From: DASYTH01 sp035942955
GTDB lineage: Bacteria; Actinomycetota; Actinomycetes; Mycobacteriales; Pseudonocardiaceae
NCBI RefSeq assembly: GCF_035942955.1
Contig: NZ_DASZCQ010000269.1
Span: 1 to 32,187 of the forward strand
Length of the DNA stretch: 32,187 nt
Reading direction: 5' to 3'
Part shown: positions 7,971-15,222 of the stretch, in pieces
Layout of the letters: each line of letters begins with the position of its first letter
Numbering within the stretch: the first letter of the stretch is position 1
The notes under the pieces: model-generated
The model's database searches: none
What the model was told of the DNA's origin: nothing
The model's input: only the letters and a program-made list of their open reading frames with translations
Program-made: the position numbers and the translations under genes

Positions 7971-8858
7971 TCACGCCGCATACCGCCGCCTGGCGAACGC
8001 GGCCCGCAGCGCCCGGACCAGCCGGGCCGGTTCGCGCAGGTCGGCCGCCGTCGCCCGGATGACCACCCAGCCGCGGGAGCGGAGGTCGGCGTCCTGGTCG
8101 GCGCGATCCTCGTGGGCGTCGCGGCCGTCGTACTCGAGCGCGATCCGGGGCTCCTCCCAGGCGAAGTCGATGCGGTAGCGCTCGCGGCCGGCGATGTCGC
8201 TGATGCTGTGCTGCAGCGCGGGGATCGGGAGGCCGGCGTCGTAGAGGGTGAGCAGCATGTGGCTCTCGGCCGGCGATTCGGGGCGGCCGGAGGCCAGCCC
8301 GAGGAGCGCCTCGCCGCGGCGGATGCCGCGCAGGTCGGCCCGGGTGCGCAGGCGCATGGCCACCTCGGCCCGGAAGTTGGCGCGAAACGGCGGGTCGAGC
8401 GCGGCGAGGGCCTGGTCGGTGCAGGCGAGCGCGACCGGCCGGGCGGCCGTGCAGAGCATCTCGGCGATGGTGATCTCCAGCCCGAGGGTCCGCAGGCCGT
8501 CCAGCTCGAGCACCTCGTCCTCGTCGAAGAACCCCCGGCTCAGCGCGAGGCCCTGGCGCGGCGTCAGCTTGCGGTCGTCGGCGCACACCACGTGGATGGT
8601 CGTGGCGTCGGCGGCCGAGCAGCCGAAGAGCAGGGCGGCGGTGTGGCTGGTGAGCGCGGACCGCGGGCCCACGTGCAGCAGCGCCGCGGCGGCCCTGGTG
8701 GGCAGGGTCAGCAGCCGCCCGCGGTCGATCAGGACGGTGCGGGAGTACCGGACGAGCCGGCCCGCGCGCAGCAGCTCACGCACGGCGGGCAGGCCGAGCC
8801 GGAAGATCAGGTCGTTGCGGCGGAAGACACCGTGGAGGCCGGCGGGTAGGTCGCTCAC
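7971..8858 (-). CDS. AbiEi-like N-terminus with DUF559 endonuclease-like C-terminus
   Basis: A 295-residue protein of a type common in actinobacteria. The first 80 residues look like a winged-helix DNA-binding region with LTSHTAALL (about 69-77), as in AbiEi-type transcriptional regulator domains. The C-terminal 100 residues match the DUF559/Vsr-like PD-(D/E)XK fold: E198 in SPAESHM, D231 in RIDFAW and E242-Y-D244 in IALEYDG, followed by D257 and a WVVIR strand. All expected acidic positions are present, so nuclease activity is possible but the true role of this family is not known. GTG 8858 is preceded by CAGGCT 7 nt upstream, a weak leaderless promoter candidate. No partner antitoxin or toxin gene is adjacent. 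Confidence 0.75.
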   Translation of the reverse strand: MSDLPAGLHGVFRRNDLIFRLGLPAVRELLRAGRLVRYSRTVLIDRGRLLTLPTRAAAALLHVGPRSALTSHTAALLFGCSAADATTIHVVCADDRKLTPRQGLALSRGFFDEDEVLELDGLRTLGLEITIAEMLCTAARPVALACTDQALAALDPPFRANFRAEVAMRLRTRADLRGIRRGEALLGLASGRPESPAESHMLLTLYDAGLPIPALQHSISDIAGRERYRIDFAWEEPRIALEYDGRDAHEDRADQDADLRSRGWVVIRATAADLREPARLVRALRAAFARRRYAA

Positions 8859-8962
8859 GGGAACCAGCCTGCCGAACGAAGCCGGCCTCCGGGAGTCCCT
8901 CGGCCGTCGGCTGTGGACAACCGGATCGCTGTGGATGGCGGGCTTGACAGCTCAAAAGAAGG

Positions 8963-10234
8963 TCAGGCGAGCGCGGCGAGGGCGATGTGGGTGAGGACGC
9001 GGACGCCGACGAGGAGGGCGCGTTCGTCGAGGCGGAAGGTGGGTTGGTGCAGGTCGGGCATGTGGCCGTCGCCGGACCAGACGCCGAGGCGGGCGAAGGA
9101 GCCGGGGATGTGCTCGAGGTACCAGCCGAAGTCTTCGCCGCCGGAGGACTGCTTGGTGCCGGCCAGGGCATCTTCGCCGAGCGCGGCCTCGACGCCGGCG
9201 CGGAGGGTCTGGGTGCACTCGCGCTCGTTCATCACCGGGGGGACGCCGCGCTGGTGGTGCAGCTCGAAGCCGACGCCGGTGGGGGCGAGCAGGGACTCGA
9301 CGAGGCCGGCCACGAGGGGCTCGAGGTCCTCCCAGACCTCGTGGTCGCCGGTGCGCAGGGTGCCGCGCAGCACGCCGTCCTGCGGGACGGCGTTGGCGGC
9401 CTCGCCGGCGTGGACGGCGCCCCAGACGAGCACGGTGCCGGAGCGGGGGTCGATCCGGCGGGACAGCAGGGCGGGCAGACCGGTGATCACGTGGCCGAGG
9501 GCGTGCACGAGGTCGGCGGTCAGGTGCGGGCGGGAGGTGTGGCCGCCGGGCGAGGTGAGGCGCAGCTCGAGCAGGTCGGTCGCGGACGTGATGGCGCCGA
9601 CCCTGGTGCCGACCCGGCCGACCTCGAGGCGCGGGTCGCAGTGCAGCCCGTAGATCGCGTCGACCTTGTCGATCCCGCCGGCGGCGATCACGTCGAGCGC
9701 GCCGCCCGGCATGACCTCCTCGGCCGGCTGGAAGATCAGCCGCACCCGGCCGGGCAGCTCGGGCGCCGACGCCAGGGCCATCCCGGCGGCGGCGAGCATC
9801 GCGGTGTGCGCGTCGTGCCCGCACGCGTGGCAGGCTCCGACCACGGTCGACGCGTAGGGCAGCCCGGTCAGCTCGGTCAGCGCCAGGGCGTCCATGTCCG
9901 CGCGCAGCGCCACGCACTTGTCGCCGGTGCCGATGTCGCACACCAGCCCGGTGCCGGCGGGCAGCAGCGTGGGGCGCAGCCCGACCGACGCCAGCAGCCC
10001 GGCGACCAGCTCGGTGGTGTTGAACTCCTGGCGGGACAGCTCCGGGTAGGCGTGCAGGTGCCGGTACCAGGCCACGACATCCGCCGAGTTGCGGACCAAC
10101 CAGTCGTCCAGCCAGGCCGGTCCACGACCAACGCCGATGTCCTCCACAGTGGGCATACTGACGCCGTCGTCGGTGATGAGTACACCGGGGTCGGTGTCCT
10201 GCGGCTTTCCGGACCGCGAGTCGAGCACCGTCAC
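8963..10234 (-). CDS. M20-family amidohydrolase (AmiA1/AmiB1-like)
   Basis: Metal-dependent hydrolase of N-acyl amino acids or related amides. The 423-residue product shows the M20D pattern: HLHAYPELS near the start, ALRADMDAL (Asp113/115), CHACGHDAH (Cys138, His140, His143), QPAEE (Glu172/173) and GLHCDP (His198), with the GGHTSRPH lid-domain motif after it. Length is normal. GTG 10234 was chosen over the longer frame from 10282 because AGGAGGG lies 5 nt before it. In M. tuberculosis two paralogues, amiA1 and amiB1, stand at this position between the Rv3304 gene and deoD; here there is one. Substrate unknown. Confidence 0.9.
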   Translation of the reverse strand: MTVLDSRSGKPQDTDPGVLITDDGVSMPTVEDIGVGRGPAWLDDWLVRNSADVVAWYRHLHAYPELSRQEFNTTELVAGLLASVGLRPTLLPAGTGLVCDIGTGDKCVALRADMDALALTELTGLPYASTVVGACHACGHDAHTAMLAAAGMALASAPELPGRVRLIFQPAEEVMPGGALDVIAAGGIDKVDAIYGLHCDPRLEVGRVGTRVGAITSATDLLELRLTSPGGHTSRPHLTADLVHALGHVITGLPALLSRRIDPRSGTVLVWGAVHAGEAANAVPQDGVLRGTLRTGDHEVWEDLEPLVAGLVESLLAPTGVGFELHHQRGVPPVMNERECTQTLRAGVEAALGEDALAGTKQSSGGEDFGWYLEHIPGSFARLGVWSGDGHMPDLHQPTFRLDERALLVGVRVLTHIALAALA

Positions 10235-10281
10235 GCGATCCCTCCTGCGCAGGTGTCGTTGGCTACCGTCATGTTCACGCA

Positions 10282-10293
10282 ATGGTGCACCAT
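10282..10293. promoter_or_regulatory. 12-bp perfect palindrome upstream of the amidohydrolase gene
   Basis: ATGGTGCACCAT is a perfect palindrome about 48 nt before the amidohydrolase start, in the 170-bp gap between that gene and the small membrane-protein gene upstream of it. It is a candidate operator; nothing else in the gap looks coding. Confidence 0.3.
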
Positions 10294-10383
10294 GGGCGGT
10301 AGAGGCTCGTACGAGATTTCGTAGGCAATCGGCTCGCCGGTCTGGTCAGTGCGCCGAACGGCCCAACGTTTTCGGCCAGGCTA

Positions 10384-10399
10384 GTCGATCACGATCGAC
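10384..10399. terminator. Hairpin after the small membrane-protein gene
   Basis: GTCGATC (10384-10390) and GATCGAC (10393-10399) form a perfect inverted repeat with a 2-nt centre, 5 nt beyond the stop at 10405. It can fold as a 6-bp stem with a CACG loop. No T-run. Confidence 0.4.
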
Positions 10400-10404
10400 G
10401 ACCG

Positions 10405-10716
10405 TTACTTGGAAACGGCCCGCCCGGCTTTCTTCAGGCGCTTGATGTGCGCGCGGCGGCCGACGACCACAATTCCCAGCAGAATGGCCGCGAAGAGGCC
10501 GATGACCAGCTTCTGCCGGCTCTTGGCGGACTCCTGCCCCGGGGTGAGCGCCGGCCCCGGCCGGGCGGTGGTCGGCGGCACCGGTTGGGTGGTCGGCTGG
10601 TCCAGACCGATGACGGCCACCGGTCCGGCCGACGCGGACGCGGCTACCACGGCGCCGGGAAGCCCGACGAGCAATGCCAGCAGAGCGACGATCAGGACTC
10701 GAGTGACGCTCCGCAT
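10405..10716 (-). CDS. Small predicted membrane protein, signal peptide plus C-terminal anchor
   Basis: A 103-residue protein with an N-terminal hydrophobic signal (about 5-28, likely cleaved after an AxA site), a Pro/Thr-rich exposed linker of about 35 residues, a transmembrane helix (LVIGLFAAILLGIVVVG) and a basic cytoplasmic tail rich in Arg and Lys. This is a type I single-pass topology. No enzymatic motif and no LPXTG-like motif. ATG 10716 is preferred over GTG 10725: a -10 box TAGGGT ends 7 nt before the ATG and itself overlaps the meaB stop codon, so this gene probably has its own leaderless transcript although it follows meaB on the same strand. Function unknown. Confidence 0.7.
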   Translation of the reverse strand: MRSVTRVLIVALLALLVGLPGAVVAASASAGPVAVIGLDQPTTQPVPPTTARPGPALTPGQESAKSRQKLVIGLFAAILLGIVVVGRRAHIKRLKKAGRAVSK

Positions 10717-10723
10717 GGGTATC

Positions 10724-10729
10724 ACCCTA
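10724..10729 (-). promoter_or_regulatory. -10 box overlapping the meaB stop codon
   Basis: On the minus strand TAGGGT spans 10729-10724 and its first three bases are the meaB TAG. It lies 7 nt before ATG 10716, spacing that predicts a leaderless mRNA. Confidence 0.5.
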
Positions 10730-11725
10730 ACGAGGACCTTGCCGTTCCGCGAATACCTCGAGAATGCGCTCCGCTGCCAGCGTGGCGGTGAGCTGCCCGT
10801 CGCGGACCTGACGTTCGAGGTCCGGCGCGATCCGGCGCACCTCGGGATGCTCGTGCAGCCGGGTCAGCAGCGTGTCGCGCACCATCGACCAGGTCCAGTC
10901 CACCTGCTGGCGGCGGCGCTTGGCGTCCAGCTCGCCGGACTCGGACAGCATCCGGTCGTGCCGCTCGACCTCCGCCCACACCGCGTCCAGCCCGATGCCG
11001 TGCAGGCCGCTGCAGGTCAGCACGGGCGGCGTCCAGCCGGCCTCCGGCGCGCGCAGCAGCCGCAGCGCGCCGGCCAGCTCGCGGGCGGCCTTGCGCGCCT
11101 GGAGCTCGTGCTCGCCGTCGGCCTTGTTCACCGCGATCACGTCGGCCAGCTCCAGCACGCCCTTCTTGATGCCCTGCAGCTGGTCGCCGGTGCGGGCCAG
11201 GGTGAGCAGCAGGAAGCAGTCGACCATGTTGGCGACCGCGACCTCGGACTGGCCGACCCCGACCGTTTCGATCAGCACGGTGTCGTACCCGGCCGCCTCC
11301 ATCAGCACGATCGTCTCGCGAGTGGCCTTGGCGACCCCGCCGAGCGTGCCCGAGGTCGGCGACGGCCGGATGAACGCGTTCGGGTCCACGGCGAGCCGGG
11401 CCATCCTGGTCTTGTCGCCGAGGATCGAGCCTCCGGTCCTGGTGGACGACGGGTCGACGGCCAGCACCGCGACCCGGTGGCCGGCCGAGGTCAGCATGCT
11501 GCCCAGCGCGTCGATGAACGTGGACTTGCCGACGCCGGGGACCCCGGTGATGCCGACCCGGTGCGCTCCGCCCGCCTGCGGCAGCAGCTCGACGAGCAAC
11601 TCCTGCGCCAGGACCCGGTGGTCGGGGCGGCGGGACTCGACCAGGGTGATCGCCCTGGACAGGACGCCCCGGTCGGCGGCAAGCACGCCCTTGGCGTACT
11701 CGGCGACGTCGATCCGGCGCGCCAT
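10727..11725 (-). CDS. meaB: MeaB/ArgK-family G3E GTPase, methylmalonyl-CoA mutase chaperone
   Basis: GTPase that gates cofactor loading into methylmalonyl-CoA mutase and protects it from inactivation. The 332-residue product has Walker A GVPGVGKST (61-69), the DPSS segment (91-94), the Walker B/switch region IETVGVGQSE (152-161) and the base-recognition motif NKAD (200-203). Length and motifs are those of the MeaB family rather than of arginine kinases or HypB. ATG 11725 starts 3 nt after the mutB stop, and mutB and mutA lie upstream on the same strand, so it is the third gene of the mutase operon. Confidence 0.95.
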   Translation of the reverse strand: MARRIDVAEYAKGVLAADRGVLSRAITLVESRRPDHRVLAQELLVELLPQAGGAHRVGITGVPGVGKSTFIDALGSMLTSAGHRVAVLAVDPSSTRTGGSILGDKTRMARLAVDPNAFIRPSPTSGTLGGVAKATRETIVLMEAAGYDTVLIETVGVGQSEVAVANMVDCFLLLTLARTGDQLQGIKKGVLELADVIAVNKADGEHELQARKAARELAGALRLLRAPEAGWTPPVLTCSGLHGIGLDAVWAEVERHDRMLSESGELDAKRRRQQVDWTWSMVRDTLLTRLHEHPEVRRIAPDLERQVRDGQLTATLAAERILEVFAERQGPR

Positions 11726-11728
11726 GGA

Positions 11729-13867
11729 TCAGCCGGCGTGCCCGTGCGACTCGGACAGCTTGCGCACCAGCTCGGCGGCCGCGTCGGCGATCACCGTGCC
11801 CGGGCCGAAGATCGCGGTCGCGCCGGCGGCGTACAGCTCGTCGTGGTCTGCGGGCGGGATGACCCCGCCGACGACGATCATGATGTCCGGGCGGCCGAGC
11901 GCGGCCAGCTCGTCGCGCAGCGCCGGCACGAGGGTCAGGTGGCCGGCGGCGAGCGAGTTGACGCCGACGATGTGCACGTCGGCCTCCACGGCCTGCCGGG
12001 CCACCTCGGCCGGGGTCTGGAACAGCGGTCCCACGTCGACGTCGAAGCCGAGGTCGGCGAACGCCGTGGCGATCACCTTCTGCCCGCGGTCGTGGCCGTC
12101 CTGGCCCATCTTGGCGATCAGGATGCGCGGCCGGCGCCCCTCGGCGTCGGCGAACGCGTCGACGACCTTGCGCGTGGAGTCCACATTGGACGCACCGCCG
12201 ACCTCCTCGGAGTACACACCGGAGATCGTACGGATCTGGGCCGAGTGCCGGCCCCACACCTTGCCGAGCGCGTCGGAGATCTCCCCGACGGTGGCCTTGG
12301 CCCGCGCCGCGTCGATGGCCAGCGGGACCAGGTTGTCGGTGCCCTCCGCGGCCCTGGTCAGCGCGGCCAGCGCCCGCTCGACGGCCTCGGCGTCGCGCTC
12401 GGCCCGCAGCCGCTCCAGCTTGGCCAGCTGCTGCGCCCGCACCCCGGCGTTGTCCACCTTGAGCACCTCGACGTGCTCGTCGGAGTCGACCCGGTACTTG
12501 TTGACGCCGATCACGGGCTGCCGTCCGGAGTCGATCCGCGCCTGGGTGCGCGCGGCCGCCTCCTCGATGCGCAGCTTCGGGATGCCGGCGTCGATCGCCC
12601 GCGCCATGCCGCCGGCCCGCTCGACCTCCTCGATGTGCCCCCACGCCCGGCGGGCCAGGTCGTAGGTGAGCCGCTCGACGAACGCGCTGCCACCCCAGGG
12701 ATCGATCACCTTCGTGGTGCCGGACTCGTGCTGCAGCAACAACTGCGTGTTGCGGGCGATCCGCGCGGAGAAATCCGTCGGCAGCGCGAGGGCCTCGTCC
12801 AGCGCGTTGGTGTGCAGGGACTGCGTGTGCCCCTGGGTGGCGGCCATGGCCTCGATGCAGGTGCGGATCACGTTGTTGTAGACGTCCTGCGCGGTCAGCG
12901 ACCAGCCGGAGGTCTGGCAGTGCGTGCGCAGCGAAAGGGACTTGGGCGAGGCCGGCGAGAACTGCTTGACCAGCTTGGCCCACAGCAGCCGGGCGGCGCG
13001 CAGCTTGGCCACCTCCATGAAGAAGTTCATGCCGATGGCCCAGAAGAAGGAGATCCGCGGCGCGAACGAGTCGATGGCCAGCCCCGCGTCGAGCCCGGCG
13101 CGGATGTACTCCACCCCGTCGGCCAGCGTGTAGGCCAGCTCGAGGTCGGCGGTCGCCCCGGCCTCCTGCATGTGGTAGCCGGACACGGAGATGGAGTTGA
13201 ACCGCGGCATGTTCTGCGAGGTGTACCCGAAGATGTCGGACACGATCCGCATCGACTGCCGCGGCGGGTAGATGTAGGTGTTGCGGACCATGAACTCCTT
13301 GAGGATGTCGTTCTGGATGGTCCCGGCAAGCTGCTTGGGCGCAACGCCCTGCTCCTCGGCGGCCACCACGTAGAGCGCAAGGATCGGCAGCACCGCGCCG
13401 TTCATGGTCATCGACACGGTCATCTGGTCCAGCGGGATGCCGTCGAACAGCTGGCGCATGTCGTAGATCGAGTCGATGGCCACGCCCGCCATGCCGACGT
13501 CCCCGGTCACCCGGGGATGGTCGGAGTCGTAACCCCGGTGCGTGGCAAGGTCGAACGCGATCGACAGTCCTTTTTGGCCGGCGGCAAGGTTGCGCCGGTA
13601 GAACGCGTTTGACTCCTCGGCGGTGGAGAACCCGGCGTACTGCCGGATCGTCCACGGCGACTTGACGTACATCGTGGCGTACGGCCCGCGCAGGAACGGG
13701 ACGATGCCCGGGTAGGTGTTCAGGAAGTCGATGCCGGCGAGGTCGTCCTTGGTGTACAAGGACTTGACGCCGATCCCTTCCGGTGTCTCCCATACCGTGG
13801 GCTCGACCTCGGCGACGACCGGCTTGGGCTCGCCGAGCTCGATGTCGGAAAAGTCGGGAACGCTCAC
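11729..13867 (-). CDS. mutB: Methylmalonyl-CoA mutase, large (catalytic) subunit
   Basis: Interconverts (R)-methylmalonyl-CoA and succinyl-CoA with adenosylcobalamin, linking propionate, branched-chain amino acid and odd-chain lipid breakdown to the TCA cycle. The 712-residue product has the substrate-barrel motifs WTIRQYAGFSTAEESN (active-site Tyr77) and GYHMQEAG (His232), and the C-terminal B12 domain with DGHDRG (DxHxxG, lower-ligand His592) followed by the SLAAGHLTL and GGVIPP motifs. The RQYAGFS sequence indicates a methylmalonyl- rather than an isobutyryl-CoA mutase. GTG 13867 overlaps the mutA stop by four bases (GTGA), with GAGGAG just upstream; longer frames run back into mutA out of frame. 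The N-terminal extension is shorter than in mycobacterial MutB. Confidence 0.96.
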   Translation of the reverse strand: MSVPDFSDIELGEPKPVVAEVEPTVWETPEGIGVKSLYTKDDLAGIDFLNTYPGIVPFLRGPYATMYVKSPWTIRQYAGFSTAEESNAFYRRNLAAGQKGLSIAFDLATHRGYDSDHPRVTGDVGMAGVAIDSIYDMRQLFDGIPLDQMTVSMTMNGAVLPILALYVVAAEEQGVAPKQLAGTIQNDILKEFMVRNTYIYPPRQSMRIVSDIFGYTSQNMPRFNSISVSGYHMQEAGATADLELAYTLADGVEYIRAGLDAGLAIDSFAPRISFFWAIGMNFFMEVAKLRAARLLWAKLVKQFSPASPKSLSLRTHCQTSGWSLTAQDVYNNVIRTCIEAMAATQGHTQSLHTNALDEALALPTDFSARIARNTQLLLQHESGTTKVIDPWGGSAFVERLTYDLARRAWGHIEEVERAGGMARAIDAGIPKLRIEEAAARTQARIDSGRQPVIGVNKYRVDSDEHVEVLKVDNAGVRAQQLAKLERLRAERDAEAVERALAALTRAAEGTDNLVPLAIDAARAKATVGEISDALGKVWGRHSAQIRTISGVYSEEVGGASNVDSTRKVVDAFADAEGRRPRILIAKMGQDGHDRGQKVIATAFADLGFDVDVGPLFQTPAEVARQAVEADVHIVGVNSLAAGHLTLVPALRDELAALGRPDIMIVVGGVIPPADHDELYAAGATAIFGPGTVIADAAAELVRKLSESHGHAG

Positions 13868-15150
13868 TCGAACTCCTCGGCGTAGCGCACGCGCGGCAGC
13901 CCGCCGGACGGCTGGGTCGGCGCGGGCGGGCGGAGCAGCGGCTTGAAGTCCGGGTCGGGGAACTCGGTCACCCCGGTGATCTTGTCGACGCCGGCGGCGA
14001 GGTTCTCCTTGCGGGCGCGCCAGGTCTCGGCCAACCGGTCGGCGATCAGCCCGGAGTCCAGCGCGGCCGGCATCCCGCCCGCCCGCTCGATCTCGGTGAA
14101 CCACGACCACGCCGCGTGGGCCAGGTCGTCGGTCAACCGCTCCACGTACCAGGACTCGCCGGCCGGGTCGACCACGTTGCCCACTGTGGACTCTTCGAGC
14201 AGGATCGACTGGGTGTTGCGGGCGATCCGCCGGCCGAGCGGATCCGGCAACCCGACGGCCGAGTCGAACGGCAGCACGGTGATCGCGTCCGCCCCGCCGA
14301 CACCGGCCGCGAAGCAGGCCACGGTGCCGCGCAGCATGTTCACGTACGGGTCGCGCCGGGTCAGCATGGCCGGCGACGTGACCGCGTGCAGCTGCCCGCC
14401 GACCGGAGTCGCCCCGGACACCTCGGTGATCCGGGCCCACAACCGCCGCGCGGCACGGAACTTGGCGATGGTCAGGAACTGGTCGACCCCGGCCGCGTAC
14501 CGGAACTCCAGCTGCGCCGCCGCCGCGTCGACGTCCAGCCCGGCCGCCGTGAGCGCGCGGAGATACGCCACTGCGGTGGCGATCCCGCAGCCCAGCTCCT
14601 GCGCGTCCGAGCCGCCCGCCTCGTGGTACGGCAGGGCGTCGACCGTGATGCCGCGCAGCAGTGGGAAGTCACGCGCCACCCGGACGGCGAGGTCCACGGC
14701 GTCGGCCAGATCCTGCTCGGTGCCACTGCGCGCCCGCCAGCCGATCGGGTCGGCGCCGAGGTTGCCGCGCGCCCCGGGGATCTCGAGCAGGACCTCGGCG
14801 CAGGCGCGCGTCCCGGCGCCCGCGTCCAGGACGACCGGGGCGTCGATGTCCCGCAGCAGCTCGGAAAGCGCGCCGGCGGGCAACCCGGCCAGCCACAGTG
14901 ACGTGACTCCGTTGTCCAGGTCGTCGAGGACCGCGGCTCGGTCGGGAGTCAGGTGCCGCTGCCGGACATCCCAGCGGGTGGAGTGGCGAACGGGGCCGCG
15001 GGCGGCCGGGACGTCGTCGGCGGTGTACAGCGGCGCCCGCGTGATCCCGTCGTAGGTGGTGCTCGAGGGCACCTCCCCGGCGAGCTCTTCCCACTGCTGC
15101 CGGGTGGCCGCCGGAAACTCGCCGGCGAGGGCCAACTCGGACGATGTCAT
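13864..15150 (-). CDS. mutA: Methylmalonyl-CoA mutase small subunit, lacking the C-terminal domain
   Basis: Non-catalytic partner of MutB. The 428-residue product is the (beta/alpha)8-barrel half of the family, with degenerate versions of the substrate motifs (for example LPYHEAGGSDAQEL where the catalytic subunit has GYHMQEAG) and the conserved GVTEFPDPDF stretch near the end. Family members are usually about 600-640 residues because a cobalamin-domain-like C-terminus follows; here the protein stops about 35 residues after the barrel, and mutB begins in the overlapping GTGA. The loss is clean: no frameshift and no remnant DNA. Start ATG 15150 has a -10 box TAGCAT 8 nt upstream and only a weak GTGAGA ribosome site. 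It heads mutA-mutB-meaB. Confidence 0.93.
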   Translation of the reverse strand: MTSSELALAGEFPAATRQQWEELAGEVPSSTTYDGITRAPLYTADDVPAARGPVRHSTRWDVRQRHLTPDRAAVLDDLDNGVTSLWLAGLPAGALSELLRDIDAPVVLDAGAGTRACAEVLLEIPGARGNLGADPIGWRARSGTEQDLADAVDLAVRVARDFPLLRGITVDALPYHEAGGSDAQELGCGIATAVAYLRALTAAGLDVDAAAAQLEFRYAAGVDQFLTIAKFRAARRLWARITEVSGATPVGGQLHAVTSPAMLTRRDPYVNMLRGTVACFAAGVGGADAITVLPFDSAVGLPDPLGRRIARNTQSILLEESTVGNVVDPAGESWYVERLTDDLAHAAWSWFTEIERAGGMPAALDSGLIADRLAETWRARKENLAAGVDKITGVTEFPDPDFKPLLRPPAPTQPSGGLPRVRYAEEFE

Positions 15151-15158
15151 ATCTCACA

Positions 15159-15164
15159 ATGCTA
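15159..15164 (-). promoter_or_regulatory. -10 box of the mutA operon
   Basis: On the minus strand TAGCAT spans 15164-15159, 8 nt before ATG 15150. The -35 region would fall at the edge of the large palindrome 15181-15210. Confidence 0.5.
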
Positions 15165-15180
15165 CGGAAACAGCTGGTCA

Positions 15181-15210
15181 CACGTTAGGTGAGCGCAGTC
15201 ACCTGACGTG
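15181..15210. promoter_or_regulatory. 30-bp palindrome, candidate operator shared by mutA and the kinase gene
   Basis: CACGTTAGGTGA (15181-15192) and TCACCTGACGTG (15199-15210) are inverted copies matching at 11 of 12 positions, separated by GCGCAG. The element lies in the divergent interval, upstream of the mutA -10 box on one side and directly before the kinase -10 candidate CACAAT (15211-15216) on the other, so a bound dimeric repressor would cover both promoters. No matching regulator gene is adjacent. Confidence 0.65.
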
Positions 15211-15222
15211 CACAATGGGCGG

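Noticed and set aside
7971..8858. AbiEi/DUF559-like gene considered as half of an abortive-infection system
   Set aside because: No AbiEii-type nucleotidyltransferase gene is adjacent, and such stand-alone proteins are common in actinobacteria without a shown defence role.
10409..13612. A 1067-codon open frame on the plus strand opposite meaB and mutB
   Set aside because: It is antisense to two enzymes with complete motifs; the translation is rich in Arg, Gly, Pro, His and Leu without domains, as expected for a shadow frame in GC-rich DNA.
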